Source of the DNA: Paratinospora sagittata
Lineage: Eukaryota; Streptophyta; Magnoliopsida; Ranunculales; Menispermaceae
Reading direction: 5' to 3'
NCBI GenBank assembly: GCA_035771175.1
Contig: CM069597.1
Coordinates: 46,017,212-46,081,211 of the forward strand
DNA length: 64,000 nucleotides
Part shown: piece after piece, positions 11,720 to 23,581 of the stretch
How positions within the stretch are numbered: the first letter of the stretch is position 1
Layout of the letters: each line of letters opens with the position of its first letter
The notes under the pieces: generated by a model
Database searches by the model: none
What the model was told of the DNA's origin: nothing
Seen by the model: only the letters and a program-made list of their open reading frames with translations
Made by a program: the position numbers and the translations under genes

Positions 11720-14428
11720 ATGAATTTCGCCGTGAAAGCCGCTTGCTTGCGAAACACTTGTCTTGCCTTGTACGCTAAAAATGCTTCCTTTCATTCAACC
11801 CCTGTTTTGGATCGGAAGCGGCGCACCCATTGGGACTCCGTGAGTCTCTAATCTTCGCATTCGATGTTTTTTTGTTCCCAAAACTATTCGCAATGTTTGG
11901 TTTGTTTATAGCCGCAATGGAATATTTGGATCAAAGTACTGTGGATTGCGTTTTTTTTTTTTTTGCAGTTGTAGAAATCGGCAGATATGTTCATGAAAAA
12001 ACCTAACCGGAATCTGCATTTTCTGTTTTTTTAATGTTTTTTTTTTAACATTAGTTAGATTTCCATTTTGAAAAAAAGTTGAAATTTTAGAACAGGTATG
12101 TTGAGAAAAACTGAATAAATTTTTTTTTTTTAATGTATAATTTTGTAGTTGATGGTGAGGTTTCTTTGGCAAAGGGGGGAGAAAAAGGGGTAAAAAAAAA
12201 ACTGATGCTTTTTTGGTTCATGAAGGGCTTGATTTACCGAAGGAATAAAAGCAGAAATTCAATACAGTAATATCATTTGTAGTGGGTAATTGTTCAGCTA
12301 GTGTTAAGTTTTTTTGTCATTGTGAAGAAGGAAATGAGGCAAAAGATTAAAAGATGTTATTCCAACTTAAAAAAATAAAATAAAAGATCTAATACTTCCA
12401 CAATTGATGGGATTGTGTTAGTCGAAAGTAGTAGTTATGAGAGGTGTTACTGCATAGTTTATGAGAAAGAGTCACTTCATTCAAGCCATATTTTTTTAGG
12501 CCTGATTGTTGTTTAGGCCCTTTAGGGGTCATGGAATCTTTAATGCAGGATAATCTTTGCGAGAGTCATGCTATATACTGCAATTTTCAATGAATTTTGC
12601 AAATTTACTCCAACCCAAGGGTTATATCGTAGTGGGTTTTTTGAGAATATCCTCATTTTACTAAGGAGACAGAGCATTCAAATACTGAAGACTTGAGGTT
12701 TTTCCATTTTGTTTCATCGTAGTTGTTTATTCTGATATAATGTAAAGTATGAAGCCGACATGAATGTATCTTTTTTACAAGACCCTGTTTGGTTTGCAAT
12801 CAAAGTACAATTTTCTGTATCTTAAATTCCAAATGCGCAAAAAATGTGTTTGGTTGAGTAAATTTGGAAAACAATTTTCAACTTTTTGTTTAGAAAAACA
12901 AGTTGTTTTAAAAAAAAGGGTAAAAAGTCATTTTCTAAATTTTCTGTTTTTGGATTCGATCTTTGTTTTCAAACACCAACTAAGCGCAGCCTAAACGATT
13001 CATTCTTCTTGAATTTTTCTTACTCTTTTCTGTTTCTTCAATCTTTTTGCAGGGTGGAGGCTCGTTTAGAAACTCATCAAAGGTTGGTGCTTAAATGATG
13101 GATCTGAATCATGAATGAAATCATTTGCAAGAGCCTAGGTGTAGCATCAATTGAAGATAAGATGCCAAAAAAAATTTCATGATGGTTTTGGAATGTGACA
13201 TTAAGAGCATGACTCTACTACTAAGAGGGAATGTGACAATGCAAGTTAAATGTATTACAAGGGGACAACATATTATTTTTATTGTAATTGCTATTATTAT
13301 AGGCTATTTTGATGGGGAAGCTTTTGGACATGCATTTATGTTCAAAATTATTTACATTAATACGTCCTTCTTATGTATTTCTAGTGGTGCTTCTCTACCT
13401 GGGTGCATCTTTATGTTAAGTGTGTCTTACTGTCTTAGTAATGAATACCTTCTCTTAACAACAAACTCATTCTTGTTTGGGAATGTCTTATTTGCAGAGA
13501 TTTAATTTCTCAAGAAGATTCAGAAAGATGCATGCGAAACAAACATTATTACGAAATGTCAGTGTTTATGCTGAAAGCCTATTTCAGGTTATCTACTACC
13601 ATGTCACCTTACTGGAAATTTTATCTTTATTTTTGTGATTGATGTTCGTTTTATGGCTGCAACAATTTAATATTTCAGTTGTGCTCATTTTATTCATGGT
13701 TAGAAGGCTTCCCAATTTACGATATACAAAGCCAATATTAGGAAATTTAGTTTACTTTACAGAATGCAGGAGATTGAAACTTATATAACCATTTAGATTT
13801 CGTTTTCTCTATAACAATATCAATCTACTATTTTTGTATGAATCTAGCTGATGCTGATCCAAGAATTCAACATTTTCTGTTGTATGTTATCTTAGTTTTT
13901 AACTTTCTCTCCAACTTTTAACTTGCAATCTAATTTCCAAACGTTTATTATATTTGATTAAAATTTATTTATTATTCAGGCAATTCCTAAGTTTAAATTA
14001 ATTACCTAGTTTCTCATTTGTTGACCAGGCTTTCGATTGACTTGCTTTTAGTATTGGAAAGAATTCTAACTGTTTTTTTTTTCTTGATGCCTCAGAGTTG
14101 GCAGTCTGAGGATGATCGTAGTAATCCATTTTCAGATAAAGGAGCCTCTTGGTTTAGAAGGCAATATTGGACAAAAGGAACAAAAAAGAAAGGCTTTCAT
14201 TCCCATGGACCTCAATGCGAATCTTATGGAGGCAGAGGTAAACATACCCATTATGCTATTTCTTTCCTTTCATTTACAAGAAATACTAGATTTTGTCGTG
14301 TGCCTGATTGTTGGATTCCATCAAGCTCTCCATCCAATCTTCTGTTTGGCCATAGCTTCCATTAGCTTTAGCTCTATATATTAATAATAATATACTTTGT
14401 AACTATTCTACCCTCTTTGTTACTTTTT

Positions 14429-14471
<43 letters not shown>

Positions 14472-15657
14472 TATTTGATTACTTAAATTTTTTGATTTTT
14501 ATCATTCCAGATCTCATCTTATTATGCTCTACGTTTGGTTTCTGTCATCTAATGTTTTTCAAATGTTATTAAAAGGTGCTTTTGTAATTATTTATAATAA
14601 TAAATTGTATGTTAGAAAGTATGAATTTGGACGTAAGAAACTAAAAAGATTAGTGAATTCACAAGAGAAACTTTTTCATTAAGAGTGTTACTAAAATATT
14701 AAATGGTTGAATTATTAATAAACATTACATACTAGAAAAAAATTATATCAAAATTAAATTGATGACTTTTCATCTCAAAACATTAGAAGAAATATTTTAT
14801 AAATGGACCTAATCTAAAATTCTCGACTTAGACCACAAATTCTGTCGAGCCAGAATTGATTATTTGCATGCACTTCCTTTCTTGCCTAGATATTCCTCAC
14901 ATGCATAAGCCTTCTTGTACTGGAAAAGCAGGTTTCAGCTTCTGCTTCGGCGAAGATGAAGATGTTGAGACCATACTTCGATCAGCATTTGGTGGGGAGA
15001 GATATTTCTATTGGTCCTTTGTTAATGATGATAGGAGATATTCATCAAGCTATTCTGGTAACCATAGGAGCTCCTGGAATGGAAGAAACGGGTGTGAATA
15101 TGATTATGAAACTTGCGAAGAATACTGTGACTCCAAGTCAGATTCAACAACTGACGATAGGTTGGCCCTTGGATTGAGTGGTACGTGTCCTCTGAAACTA
15201 GAAGATGTTAAAAGCGCGTAAGTTCTCTCAGAACTTTTGTTATCAATTATCTGCTCCCTTGAAGACCTTAATCTTCAATAACTATTTAGATTTGCACTGG
15301 GAAGAGCTGTGCGAGTCGTTTTGACTTTTTCTCTTTAAACAAATTTTCCATTTTCAGTTACCGAGCATGTGCCCTTAAATGGCATCCGGACCGTCATCAG
15401 GGTTCTTCAAAGGTATCCTTCTTTATCAGTTTTAAAAGTTTAAAGTTTTGATATATTTTTCTTTTGGTGTCATTATAAGAAGCTGATGAGGGATGGGTAT
15501 TTTTTTTCATATTCCTTTTCTATATATATTTTTGGTGAAGAAACTAACTTATCCAAATGAATAGGCCATTGCAGAGGAGAATTTCAAGCTTTGCAGTGCT
15601 GCATACCAATCTTTATGTGACAAGCTTGAAGGTGTCCCTGGAGCTAGCTATTGCTAA
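11720..15657 (+). CDS. J-domain (Hsp40 type III) protein, probably mitochondrial
   Basis: Seven exons: 11720-11839, 13053-13082, 13498-13587, 14096-14237, 14932-15217, 15358-15412 and 15565-15657. All introns are GT-AG, phases agree, and the spliced product is 271 residues. The N-terminus MNFAVKAACLRNTCLALYAK is rich in Ala, Arg and Ser with no acidic residue until Asp31, which suggests a mitochondrial presequence. The middle is Ser, Gly, Tyr and Asp rich. The C-terminal 55 or so residues form a J domain: LKLEDVKSAYRACALKWHPD with the HPD motif at 232-234, then EENFKLCSAAYQSLCDKL as helix III. J proteins stimulate the ATPase of Hsp70. A C-terminal J domain without Gly/Phe or zinc region makes this type III. 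It may serve a mitochondrial Hsp70, which is inference. Confidence 0.9.
14432..14466. repeat. (AT)n microsatellite in intron 4 of the J-domain gene
   Basis: A perfect alternating AT run of about 35 bases. Likely length-variable between individuals. Confidence 0.9.
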
Positions 15658-16445
15658 GAGAAGATTATTTCATGCATGGAATGGCATCGTTCTCCCGTGG
15701 ACAAATTGTTCGAGGCTTCAAGCCACCACCTTGGTGACCATGCAAATCTCATAAGCTAATTAAATTATATGCTTTCTGAAGTAACAGGTTAAAGGGCTCA
15801 ATGCATTCCATGTGTAGATCCATTGAGTTGAAATGAAGACATGCATTGCTAGCTGAGAGAGTTCTTTGATGTTTGGAAATTTGTACTAGACCCCCACCCT
15901 CCCAACAAAAAGAGTGAGAGAGAGAAGGGCAATAAATTTTGAAGTCAATAATCCACTAACTTTATTTCAAATACAGAGATAAATCATTTATTTTCTTAAG
16001 AGGTATATTGTATGGATGCGTACAAGGTTAGACATCCTGAAGTCACTGTGGAAGTGATTTATTGGTTCAAATTCTTACCACAAGAGAATTAACAAACTAT
16101 ATTAGAACTTAAAAGGTGTATATAATTTATGAGATGTCGTCAAGTAGATTCTTTTCATTTTCTGGAGTCTCTTCTCTCTATGAGCCAAGAAGATGGTATA
16201 ATACACAAGATGATTTTCTACAATCCTTTGAGGTTTAAAATTAAAATTGCTATCAGAAAACACATGGAAAAAAATTCAAATATCATTGTAAGCAGTGTTT
16301 GATGGTGGTAGAGAATGCACCGACACAGTAGATAGCTTTAGAGATCACACCCAGTCTTCATAATAACAACCAAATAGTTAGAGACTACACTTTACCAGGG
16401 GGAATAACCTAGAAGATCATTCGTATTGACTTGGAAATCCATGGA
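15658..16445. other. Convergent 3' flanks of the J-domain and lectin-kinase genes
   Basis: AT-rich 3'-UTR-like sequence for both genes, which end towards each other. Contains a short GA repeat (agagtgagagagagaag) near 15914. I see no gene. Confidence 0.5.
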
Positions 16446-17606
16446 TCATTCACTACTCAGCTCAGTACTTAAAATTTCCTGCTGCACACTGTCTACTCTA
16501 GAAGATGACTCTGAAATGTCCTGCATTACTGGCCATACAAAGGCAGGTTTCTCTGCTGGGAGAATTGGTGGAGCTGTTTCACCAGATAGAACTCTCAAAA
16601 CCATGCTTATGAACGGCCTCTGATTCGGGTCCGGGTGGCAACATGCCAACCCTAGCTTAAGTGTCCTTTCCATCTGCTCCTCATTCAGGTCATTATGTAT
16701 TCTTGTAACCACTGCATCTAGGATCTTTCCTTTCCCGTATAAATCCCATAACCAGTCAACAATATAATCTTCTCTGTTATCATGTTCTCGTCCACATGCA
16801 GCTTCCATCAAAAGCACTCCAAAGCCATAAACATCTGTTTTAACACTTGCTCTATGAGAGAGCACATATTCTGGAGCCATGTATCCGGGTGTTCCGGCTA
16901 TCTCTTCTGTTGAATGATGGGTCTTTCCTGCTTGTTGAATGATTCTAGCCAACCCAAAATCCCCCAATAATGCGTTGAACTCAGAGTCCAACATTACATT
17001 GGTAGCTTTCACATCTCTATGCAACACTCTCTGGTTGCATCCAACATGAAGATAGTCCAGAGCCAACGCCACTCGACAAATTATACTAAGTCTTAGTTTC
17101 CAACTTTGTAAAACCACCCATGATGCTGTATTTTCATGGGAAAATAGGAATTTTTCAAGGCTCCCATTTGGCATGAACTTGTATATTAGGAGTTCATTGC
17201 TTCCGCAGCACCAGCCAAGTAGTTTCACAAGATTCTTGTGTTCAAGATGGCTGATTGTTGTGACCTCTGCTACAAATTCTTGCTTTCCTTGATGAGAATT
17301 TTTTGAGAGTCTTTTTATAGCAACATCCATGCCTTCAAGGTGCCCTTTATAGACTTTACCAAACCCTCCTTCCCCGGGTTTGTTTGCTGGGTGAATTTTT
17401 TTTGTAGCAGATTTCAAGTCCTTTAGTCTGAACTCTTTCGGCACCACGATAGAATCTTTGATCTTCTGTTTTATTTCTTGATCTTCTGATTCCTTGCCAC
17501 GTTCAAAGCAGCAACAGTAAATGAATCCACCAACCACACAACTTTCGATTAGAGCTTTGGTTAGAACTTGCAAAACTTTCACCTGTGAAATTCCATGATG
17601 TAACAC
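16446..17606 (-). CDS. Kinase half of an L-type lectin receptor kinase (frame split)
   Basis: Serine/threonine receptor kinase domain of an L-type lectin receptor kinase. From about codon 55: FRLKDLKSATKKIHP, the glycine loop GEGGFGKVYKG, lysine in VAIKRL, catalytic HRDVKATN, DFGLA, and TPGYMAPEYV. All catalytic residues are present and the frame is open to the stop. It is an RD kinase. Upstream is the end of a membrane segment, CVVGGFIYCCCFERGK, but only about 13 hydrophobic residues remain. The lectin half at 17503-18375 lies in a different frame and overlaps this frame by about 100 bp. The first ATG of this frame (17606) is probably not a natural start. Either a deletion broke one gene, or splicing I cannot see restores it. 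Confidence 0.8.
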   Translation of the reverse strand: MLHHGISQVKVLQVLTKALIESCVVGGFIYCCCFERGKESEDQEIKQKIKDSIVVPKEFRLKDLKSATKKIHPANKPGEGGFGKVYKGHLEGMDVAIKRLSKNSHQGKQEFVAEVTTISHLEHKNLVKLLGWCCGSNELLIYKFMPNGSLEKFLFSHENTASWVVLQSWKLRLSIICRVALALDYLHVGCNQRVLHRDVKATNVMLDSEFNALLGDFGLARIIQQAGKTHHSTEEIAGTPGYMAPEYVLSHRASVKTDVYGFGVLLMEAACGREHDNREDYIVDWLWDLYGKGKILDAVVTRIHNDLNEEQMERTLKLGLACCHPDPNQRPFISMVLRVLSGETAPPILPAEKPAFVWPVMQDISESSSRVDSVQQEILSTELSSE

Positions 17607-18375
17607 AGTTCATTTCAGTAAAATTACTTGTTGAAGCTGAGAATCCCACATAGACATCTTCAGGAAGACGCTGAGGGAGATCGAGAGGTACTGAAATCAC
17701 AGGATTTTCAGTACTGAATTCTCTTTCATCAGCCTTTGACATGAAAATTACCATTCTTTTGGATTTCCCATTGTAGTGGATGCCAATAAGCACATCAGCT
17801 TCACCTGAAAGATTGATCCCGTGGCTGCTCAACGGGAATTGTGTTATGGACTTGATACTATTCACATTAACACCTACGTGATTGTTGTCAATATCCTCTG
17901 GAAAGCTTTTCCTGGTGTCAAATTCAACGGCAACTATTTGCCCTTGGGAGGAACCATTGGTGCTTCCGTTTACAATCCCTAGCCATTGTCCACTGCTGTT
18001 TTCTGGAACTTCTGGATCTGCTGTCAGTATAAAGGCCATGCCTTCACCTCCGGGCTGGGTGATAGGAACTATTCTGATAGAAAATGTAGTATTGAAGGAA
18101 GCTGTTGTGTTAATGTTACTTCTTCTGTTCCATAGCCTGAACTTTTGTTTGTATAGAACCCTTCCTGACAAATTTGTTACGGGAGCAACTCGTGAACCAA
18201 GCGTCACTTGAATTGCATTGAGAGCCATTTCGGAATAGTTGCTGGTGATGAACGATGGCACAGAGTTCATTGGGACGTTTGGAAAATTGAAATTTAGGCA
18301 ATTCACTCGAACAACAGCAACATTTAAGAGAATTACTAGCATTAAAGCTTTAAAAACCTCAGCAAAAATACACAT
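17503..18375 (-). CDS. Secreted L-type lectin half of the receptor kinase (frame split)
   Basis: 290 codons. An N-terminal hydrophobic signal peptide (FKALMLVILLNVAVVRVNC) is followed by a legume-lectin domain of about 235 residues, with NFNFPNVP, GEGMAFILT, the metal-site region IVAVEFDTRKS with DNNHVGVNVNS, and the closing strand VYVGFSAST, then TSWNFTG. The domain is complete. After SSNRK the frame diverges from the membrane segment and ends LCGWWIHLLLLL at 17503. As it stands the locus would make a lectin with a short hydrophobic tail and no kinase. Such receptors normally sense extracellular carbohydrate or nucleotide ligands at the plasma membrane. Single-exon structure is usual for this family. 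Confidence 0.8.
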   Translation of the reverse strand: MCIFAEVFKALMLVILLNVAVVRVNCLNFNFPNVPMNSVPSFITSNYSEMALNAIQVTLGSRVAPVTNLSGRVLYKQKFRLWNRRSNINTTASFNTTFSIRIVPITQPGGEGMAFILTADPEVPENSSGQWLGIVNGSTNGSSQGQIVAVEFDTRKSFPEDIDNNHVGVNVNSIKSITQFPLSSHGINLSGEADVLIGIHYNGKSKRMVIFMSKADEREFSTENPVISVPLDLPQRLPEDVYVGFSASTSNFTEMNCVTSWNFTGESFASSNQSSNRKLCGWWIHLLLLL

Positions 18376-19587
18376 GCTTCATGTTAAACATGCAAGGCAG
18401 GCCTGTGTAGTTTAAAGCAAAAGCTGTAAGAAGATGAGAACTGTTTCAAGCAGAGATCTTTACCAGGATAAAGAGCTCTTAAGGTCAGGAAAATCCCTGC
18501 TGTTTCATCTAAAATTTCTCTGATGAAAGGTCTATTGTTTGATGTTAACTGAATTTTTCTGTCTTTTATTGATAACCTTATCTCTGCTCCATATTTACAT
18601 AATGATGATTACAGTTTATTAAATTAAGCATCAAAGTTAGACTACTTTGATCACAAAATATTATTTATTAGTTTTGGCATCAAGTTTAGACCACTTCAAA
18701 CACAAAAATATTCTTTATTAAGATACATGATGATCATATCAGTTTATCAGTTCAAGCATCATGGTTAGACCAATTTGAACACAAAATATTCTTTATTAAT
18801 TTAGGATTCCCGTCCTTCCAATAGCTTTTGTGCAGCTATTCCTGCTCAAGTCTCATGTAATATTTATTCAATGTCAACAAATGCCAAATAAATTTCATAT
18901 GGAAGCATGGTCATGGCTGCACTTTGTCACCCAACATATCATTCTTTGCAACGTGTTTCATGACTTAGCTGACTACTAAATTATTTTTACTCCATTTATT
19001 TTATTTTCTAATTCCATTTATTAAGTGTATCATTTTGATGGTGCCCGTGATTTTTTCTCTATCTAAAGTATAGATGCAAGGTAGTTCAAAAAAAGGTATA
19101 AATGCAAGGAAAGACGAGATCTTAAAAGTATTGGGTATTCATGAGTAAAAGTCTAAAGCTGTGGCTTTGTGATTGTTTTAAGTTCTTACATCATTATTTT
19201 GTGGTCTTTGAAGTAGTGGTTTTGCACATAGTTCTAGCTATGATCCATCAAGTTAGTATGATGACAATATTGTGTCTATGGTTCAAATTGAAGTTTCTAA
19301 CCTAAGATTCTAAGATAAAAGAAAGCATCATAGACCCGAATAGTATAACTCTATTTAACCTAATAACCTCTACTTCTACTTTAAAATGAACCTTTACTTG
19401 TAGAAGTTTAAGCTCTAATTTATATAATAAGCTAAATTTTTTTTTGTTTATTCTTGTAGAGGTTATACCTTTATTTCAGTTAGAGGAAGAAAAACTAAAA
19501 TTATACACCAAAAAAATATTTTTCTCATTGCCCATGTAGAGTTAACAAATTGATTCCCTTGTTACTATGCGAGGATTGATTGATGCT
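18376..19587. other. 5' flank of the lectin receptor kinase
   Basis: AT-rich, with no coding signal. It holds three imperfect direct repeats at 18628-18670, 18677-18720 and 18755-18797, listed separately. Confidence 0.5.
18628..18797. repeat. Three imperfect direct repeats upstream of the lectin receptor kinase
   Basis: Each copy follows the pattern gcatca..gttagac.a.tt..acacaaaatattctttatta, about 43 bp. Spacing is uneven (49 then 78 bp). They lie 250-420 bp upstream of the lectin ATG, so they could be regulatory or simple local duplication. Confidence 0.7.
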
Positions 19588-19744
19588 CTTCACATTCACA
19601 TGTACATGGTTATTATCAATATTCTCTGGAAAAAGCTCTGCCTAGTGTCAAATTCTATGGCAACAATTTGTGCTTGAGGAGTTGTTTTGTGGCATTTACA
19701 ACATGGTAATTTGTGATCTGCTGTTAATATGAAGGCCATGCCTT
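19588..19744 (-). pseudogene. Decayed L-type lectin fragment
   Basis: About 157 bp that align by eye with 17860-18045 of the neighbouring lectin domain in the same orientation. Shared blocks include tattatcaatattctctgg, tagtgtcaaattctatggca, gatctgctgttaatat and aaggccatgcctt. Frameshifts and gaps are present. It is the remnant of a tandem lectin-kinase copy that has otherwise been lost. The satellite array begins about 50 bp further on. Confidence 0.75.
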
Positions 19745-19791
19745 AGTAATGTTGAATGACTTTAACTTACTGCAGAAGTTGGATGAATATA

Positions 19792-22700
19792 CTATTGGAG
19801 TAAAAAACTATGAATTTGCTTTATATAAGCACATGAAAGTCCTATTTAAGGTGAGAATTTTGAATTTGTTTATAGAAGCACACGAAACTTGCATTTGAGG
19901 TGAAAATTGTGAATTTGTTTATATCAGTACACAAAAGTCTCATTTGGAATAAAAAGAATGAGTTTGTGTTTATAAAGCACACGAAATTCTATTCAAGTGT
20001 AAAACTCATAAATTTGTTTATATTAGCACGTGAAAATTTTATTTTGAATGAAAATTGTCAATTTGTTTATATTAGCGCATGAAAGTCTAATATGGGGTAA
20101 AAGCTACGAATTCTTTTATATAAGTACATGAAAGTTTTATTTAGGGTTTGAATTTTGAATTTGTTTGTACAAGCACACGAAACTTGTATTTTAGGTGAAA
20201 ATTGTGAATATGTTTATTTATTAGTACATGAAAATCTCATTTGGAATAAAAATTATGAGTTTGTGTACATAAGCACACGAAATTCTGATTAAGTGTAAAA
20301 ATCATAAATTTACTTATATTAACAAATAAAAATTTAATTTTAAGTGAAAAATAGCAATTTGTTTATATTAGCCATGAAAGTCTCGTATGGGGTAAAAATA
20401 TGAATTTGCTTACTTGCATTTGAAAATTACATTTAGGGTGAGAAATTTGAATTTGTTTATATAAGCGCACGAAACTTGCATTTGAGTTGAAAATTGTGAA
20501 TTTGTTTATATTAGTAAACGAAAGTCTCATTTGGAATAAAAATTATGATTTTGTATATATAAACACACGAAATTCGGATTAAGTTTAAAAATCAATTTTT
20601 TTTTTAAATTGGCACATGAAAGTTTCAGTTTCAGAGAAAAATGTCAACTTGTTTATAATAGCGCATTAAAATATAATTTGTAGTAAAAAACTATGAATTT
20701 GCTTATATAAGCACATGAAAGTCTCATTTAGGGGGAGAACTTTGAATTTGATTGTATAAGCACACGAAACTTGCATTTGAGGTAAAAATTTTGAATAAAA
20801 ATTATAGGTTTGTGTATAAGCACACAAAACTCTAATTAAGTGTAAAAATCATAAATTTGTTTATTTTAATTGTCAATTTGCTTACATTAGCGCATGAATA
20901 AGTTTCATTTGAAAATCGTAAATTTATTTGCATAAGCATAAAAAACTTGCAATTGAGGTGAAAATTGCAAATTTGTCTATATTAGTATACGAAAGTCTTA
21001 TTTGGAATAAAAATTATGTATTTATGTATATAAGCAGGCAAAATCTAATTAAGTGTAAAAATAATAAATTTGTTTATATAGCACATAAAAATTTCATTTT
21101 GAGAGAAAATTATTAATTTGTTTATATTAGCGTATGAAAGTCTAATATAGGGTAAAAACTACGAATTGGTTTATATAAGCACATAAAAGTCTCATTTAAA
21201 GTGAGAATTTTGAATTTGTTTGTATAAGCACACGAAACTTGTATTTTATGTGAAAATTGAGGATTTGTTTATATTAGTATATGAAAGTTTCATTTGGAAT
21301 AAAAATTATGATTTTGAGTATATAATAAGCACACAAAATTCTGATTAAGTATAAAAATTATAAATTTGTTTATATTAGCACACGAAAATTTTATTTTAAG
21401 AGAAAATTGTCAATTTGTTTATATAAGTGCATAAAAGTCTAATTTGAAGTAAAAAACTACAAATTTTCTTATATAAGCACATAAAAGTCTCATTTAGGGT
21501 TAAAATTTTGAATTTGTTTGTATAAAAACACAAAACTTGCATTTTAGATGAAAATTATGAATTTGTTTATTACTATACACGAAAATATCATTTGGGATAA
21601 AAAGTATGGTTTTGAGTATATAAGCACACGAAATTCTAATTAAGTGTAAAAATCATAAAAAAAAATTATATTAGCACATGAAAATTTTATTTTAAATGAA
21701 AATTGTCAATTTTGTTTACATTCGCGGATGAAAAAGTTTCATTCGAGGTAAAAAATATAAATTTGGTTATACAAGTACATGAAATTTTCATTTAGTGTGA
21801 GAATTTTGAATTTATTTATATAAGCATACAAAACTTGCATTTGAAGTTAAATTTTTGAATTTGTTTATATTAGTACACGAAAGTTTCATTTTGAATAAAA
21901 ATAATGAGTTTGTGTATATAAACACACAAAATTTTGATTAAGTGTAAAATCATAAATTTGTTTATAATTAGCACATGAAAATCTCATTTTGAGTGATAAT
22001 TTTCAATTTGTTTATTTTAGCTCTTATTTGGGATAAAAACTATCAATTTGCTTATATAAGCACATGAAAGTCTCATTTAAGGTAAGAATTTTGAATTTGT
22101 TTATATAAGCACACGAACCTTGAATTTGAGGCGAAAATTTTAAATTTGTTTATATTAGTATACGAAAGTCTCATTTGGAATAAAAATTATGAGTTCGTGT
22201 ATATAAGCACACAAAATTCTGATTAAGTGTAAAAATCATAAATTTGTTTATATTAGTATATGAAAATTTTATTTTAAGTGAAAATTGTCAATTTTGTTTA
22301 CATTAGCACATGAAAAAGTTTCATTCGGGATAAAAAATTATAAATTTGCTTATATAAGTACATGAAAGTCTCATTTAGTGTGCAAATTTTGATTTTGTTT
22401 ATATAAGCATACAAAAGTTGCATTTGAGGTGAAAGTTCTGAATTTTTTTTATAGATTAGAACACCAAAGTCTCATTTTGAATAAAAATTATGAGTTTATG
22501 TATATAAGCCCACGAAATTTGATTAAGTGTAAAAATCATAAATTTGTTTATTTTAGCACATGAAAATTTTCGAGTGACAAATGGCAATTTGTTTTTATTA
22601 GCCTTGAAAGTCTAATTTTGAGTAAAAATTATGAATTTGCTTATATAAGCAAATGAAAGTTCCATTATAGTGAAAATTTTGAATTTGTTTATATAAGTAT

Positions 22701-23581
22701 AAGAAACTTGCACTTGAAATGAAAGTTGTGAATTTATTTATTTTAGTACACGAAAGTTTGCTTTGAAATAAAAATTATGAGTTTGTGTATATAAGCACAC
22801 AAAATTCTGATTAAGTGTAAAAATAATAAATTTGTTTATATTACCACATGAAAATCTCATTTTGAGTGATTATTGTCTATTTATTTATATTAGCGCATGA
22901 AAGTCTCATTTGAGGTAAAAACTACGAATTTGCTTATATAAGTACATGAAAACCTTATTTAGGGTGAGAATTTTGAATTTGTTTATATAAGTACACGAAA
23001 CTTGAATTTGAGGTGAAAATTTTTAATTTGTTTATATTAGTACATGAAAGTCTCATTTGAAATAAAAATTATAAGTTTGTGTATATAAGCACACAAAATT
23101 TTGATTAAGTGTAAAAATTATAAATTTGTTTATATTTGTACATGAAAATTTCATTTTCAGAGAAAATTGTCAATTTGTTTATATTACCGCATAAAAGTCT
23201 AATTTGGAGTAAAAAACTATGAATTTTCTTATGTAAGCAAATGAAAGTCTTATTTAGGGTGAGAAATTTGAATTTGTTTATTACGCACACGAAACTTGCA
23301 TTTTAGGTGAACATTGTGAATTTGTTTATATTTGTACACAAAAGTCTCATTTGTAATAAAAATTATAATTTTGAGCATATAAGCACACAAAATTCTGATT
23401 AAGTGTGAAAATAATATTTTTATTTTTTATTTTTTTTATCTTAGCACATGAAAATCTCATTTTGAGAGAAAATTGTCAATTTGTTTATATTAGCGTATAA
23501 AAGTCTAATTTGGGGTAAAAATCAAGAATTGGCTTACAATTTTGAAAGTTCCATTTATGGTGAGAATTTTGAAGTTTTTGA
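19792..23581. repeat. Satellite-like array, 49-bp monomer in a 294-bp six-monomer unit (block 1)
   Basis: Tandem array of about 3.8 kb. The basic monomer is 49 bp, anchored on aatttgtttatat(a/t)ag, and most monomers I counted are exactly 49. Six monomer types recur in fixed order, recognised by their tails: gcacacgaaacttgcatttg, tacacgaaagtctcatttg, cacacgaaattctgattaag, cacatgaaaattttatttt, cgcatgaaagtctaatttg, cacatgaaagtctcattta. The gattaag type recurs about every 290-298 bp (for example 21340, 21634, 21930, 22218, 22516, 22810, 23104, 23397). Short deletions shorten two units near 20830-21050. Some 13 units are present. Open frames here are repeat artefacts. Confidence 0.95.

Noticed and set aside
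12781..12995. MITE in intron 1 of the J-domain gene
   Set aside because: The start ccctgtttggtttgc looks right, but the far end (ccaactaagcgcagcctaa) does not pair well and no target duplication is clear; left as a possibility only.
19900..23290. Several 60-62 codon open frames in the satellite on both strands
   Set aside because: They are translations of the 49-bp monomer (49 is not a multiple of three, so frames cycle) and have no independent coding signal.
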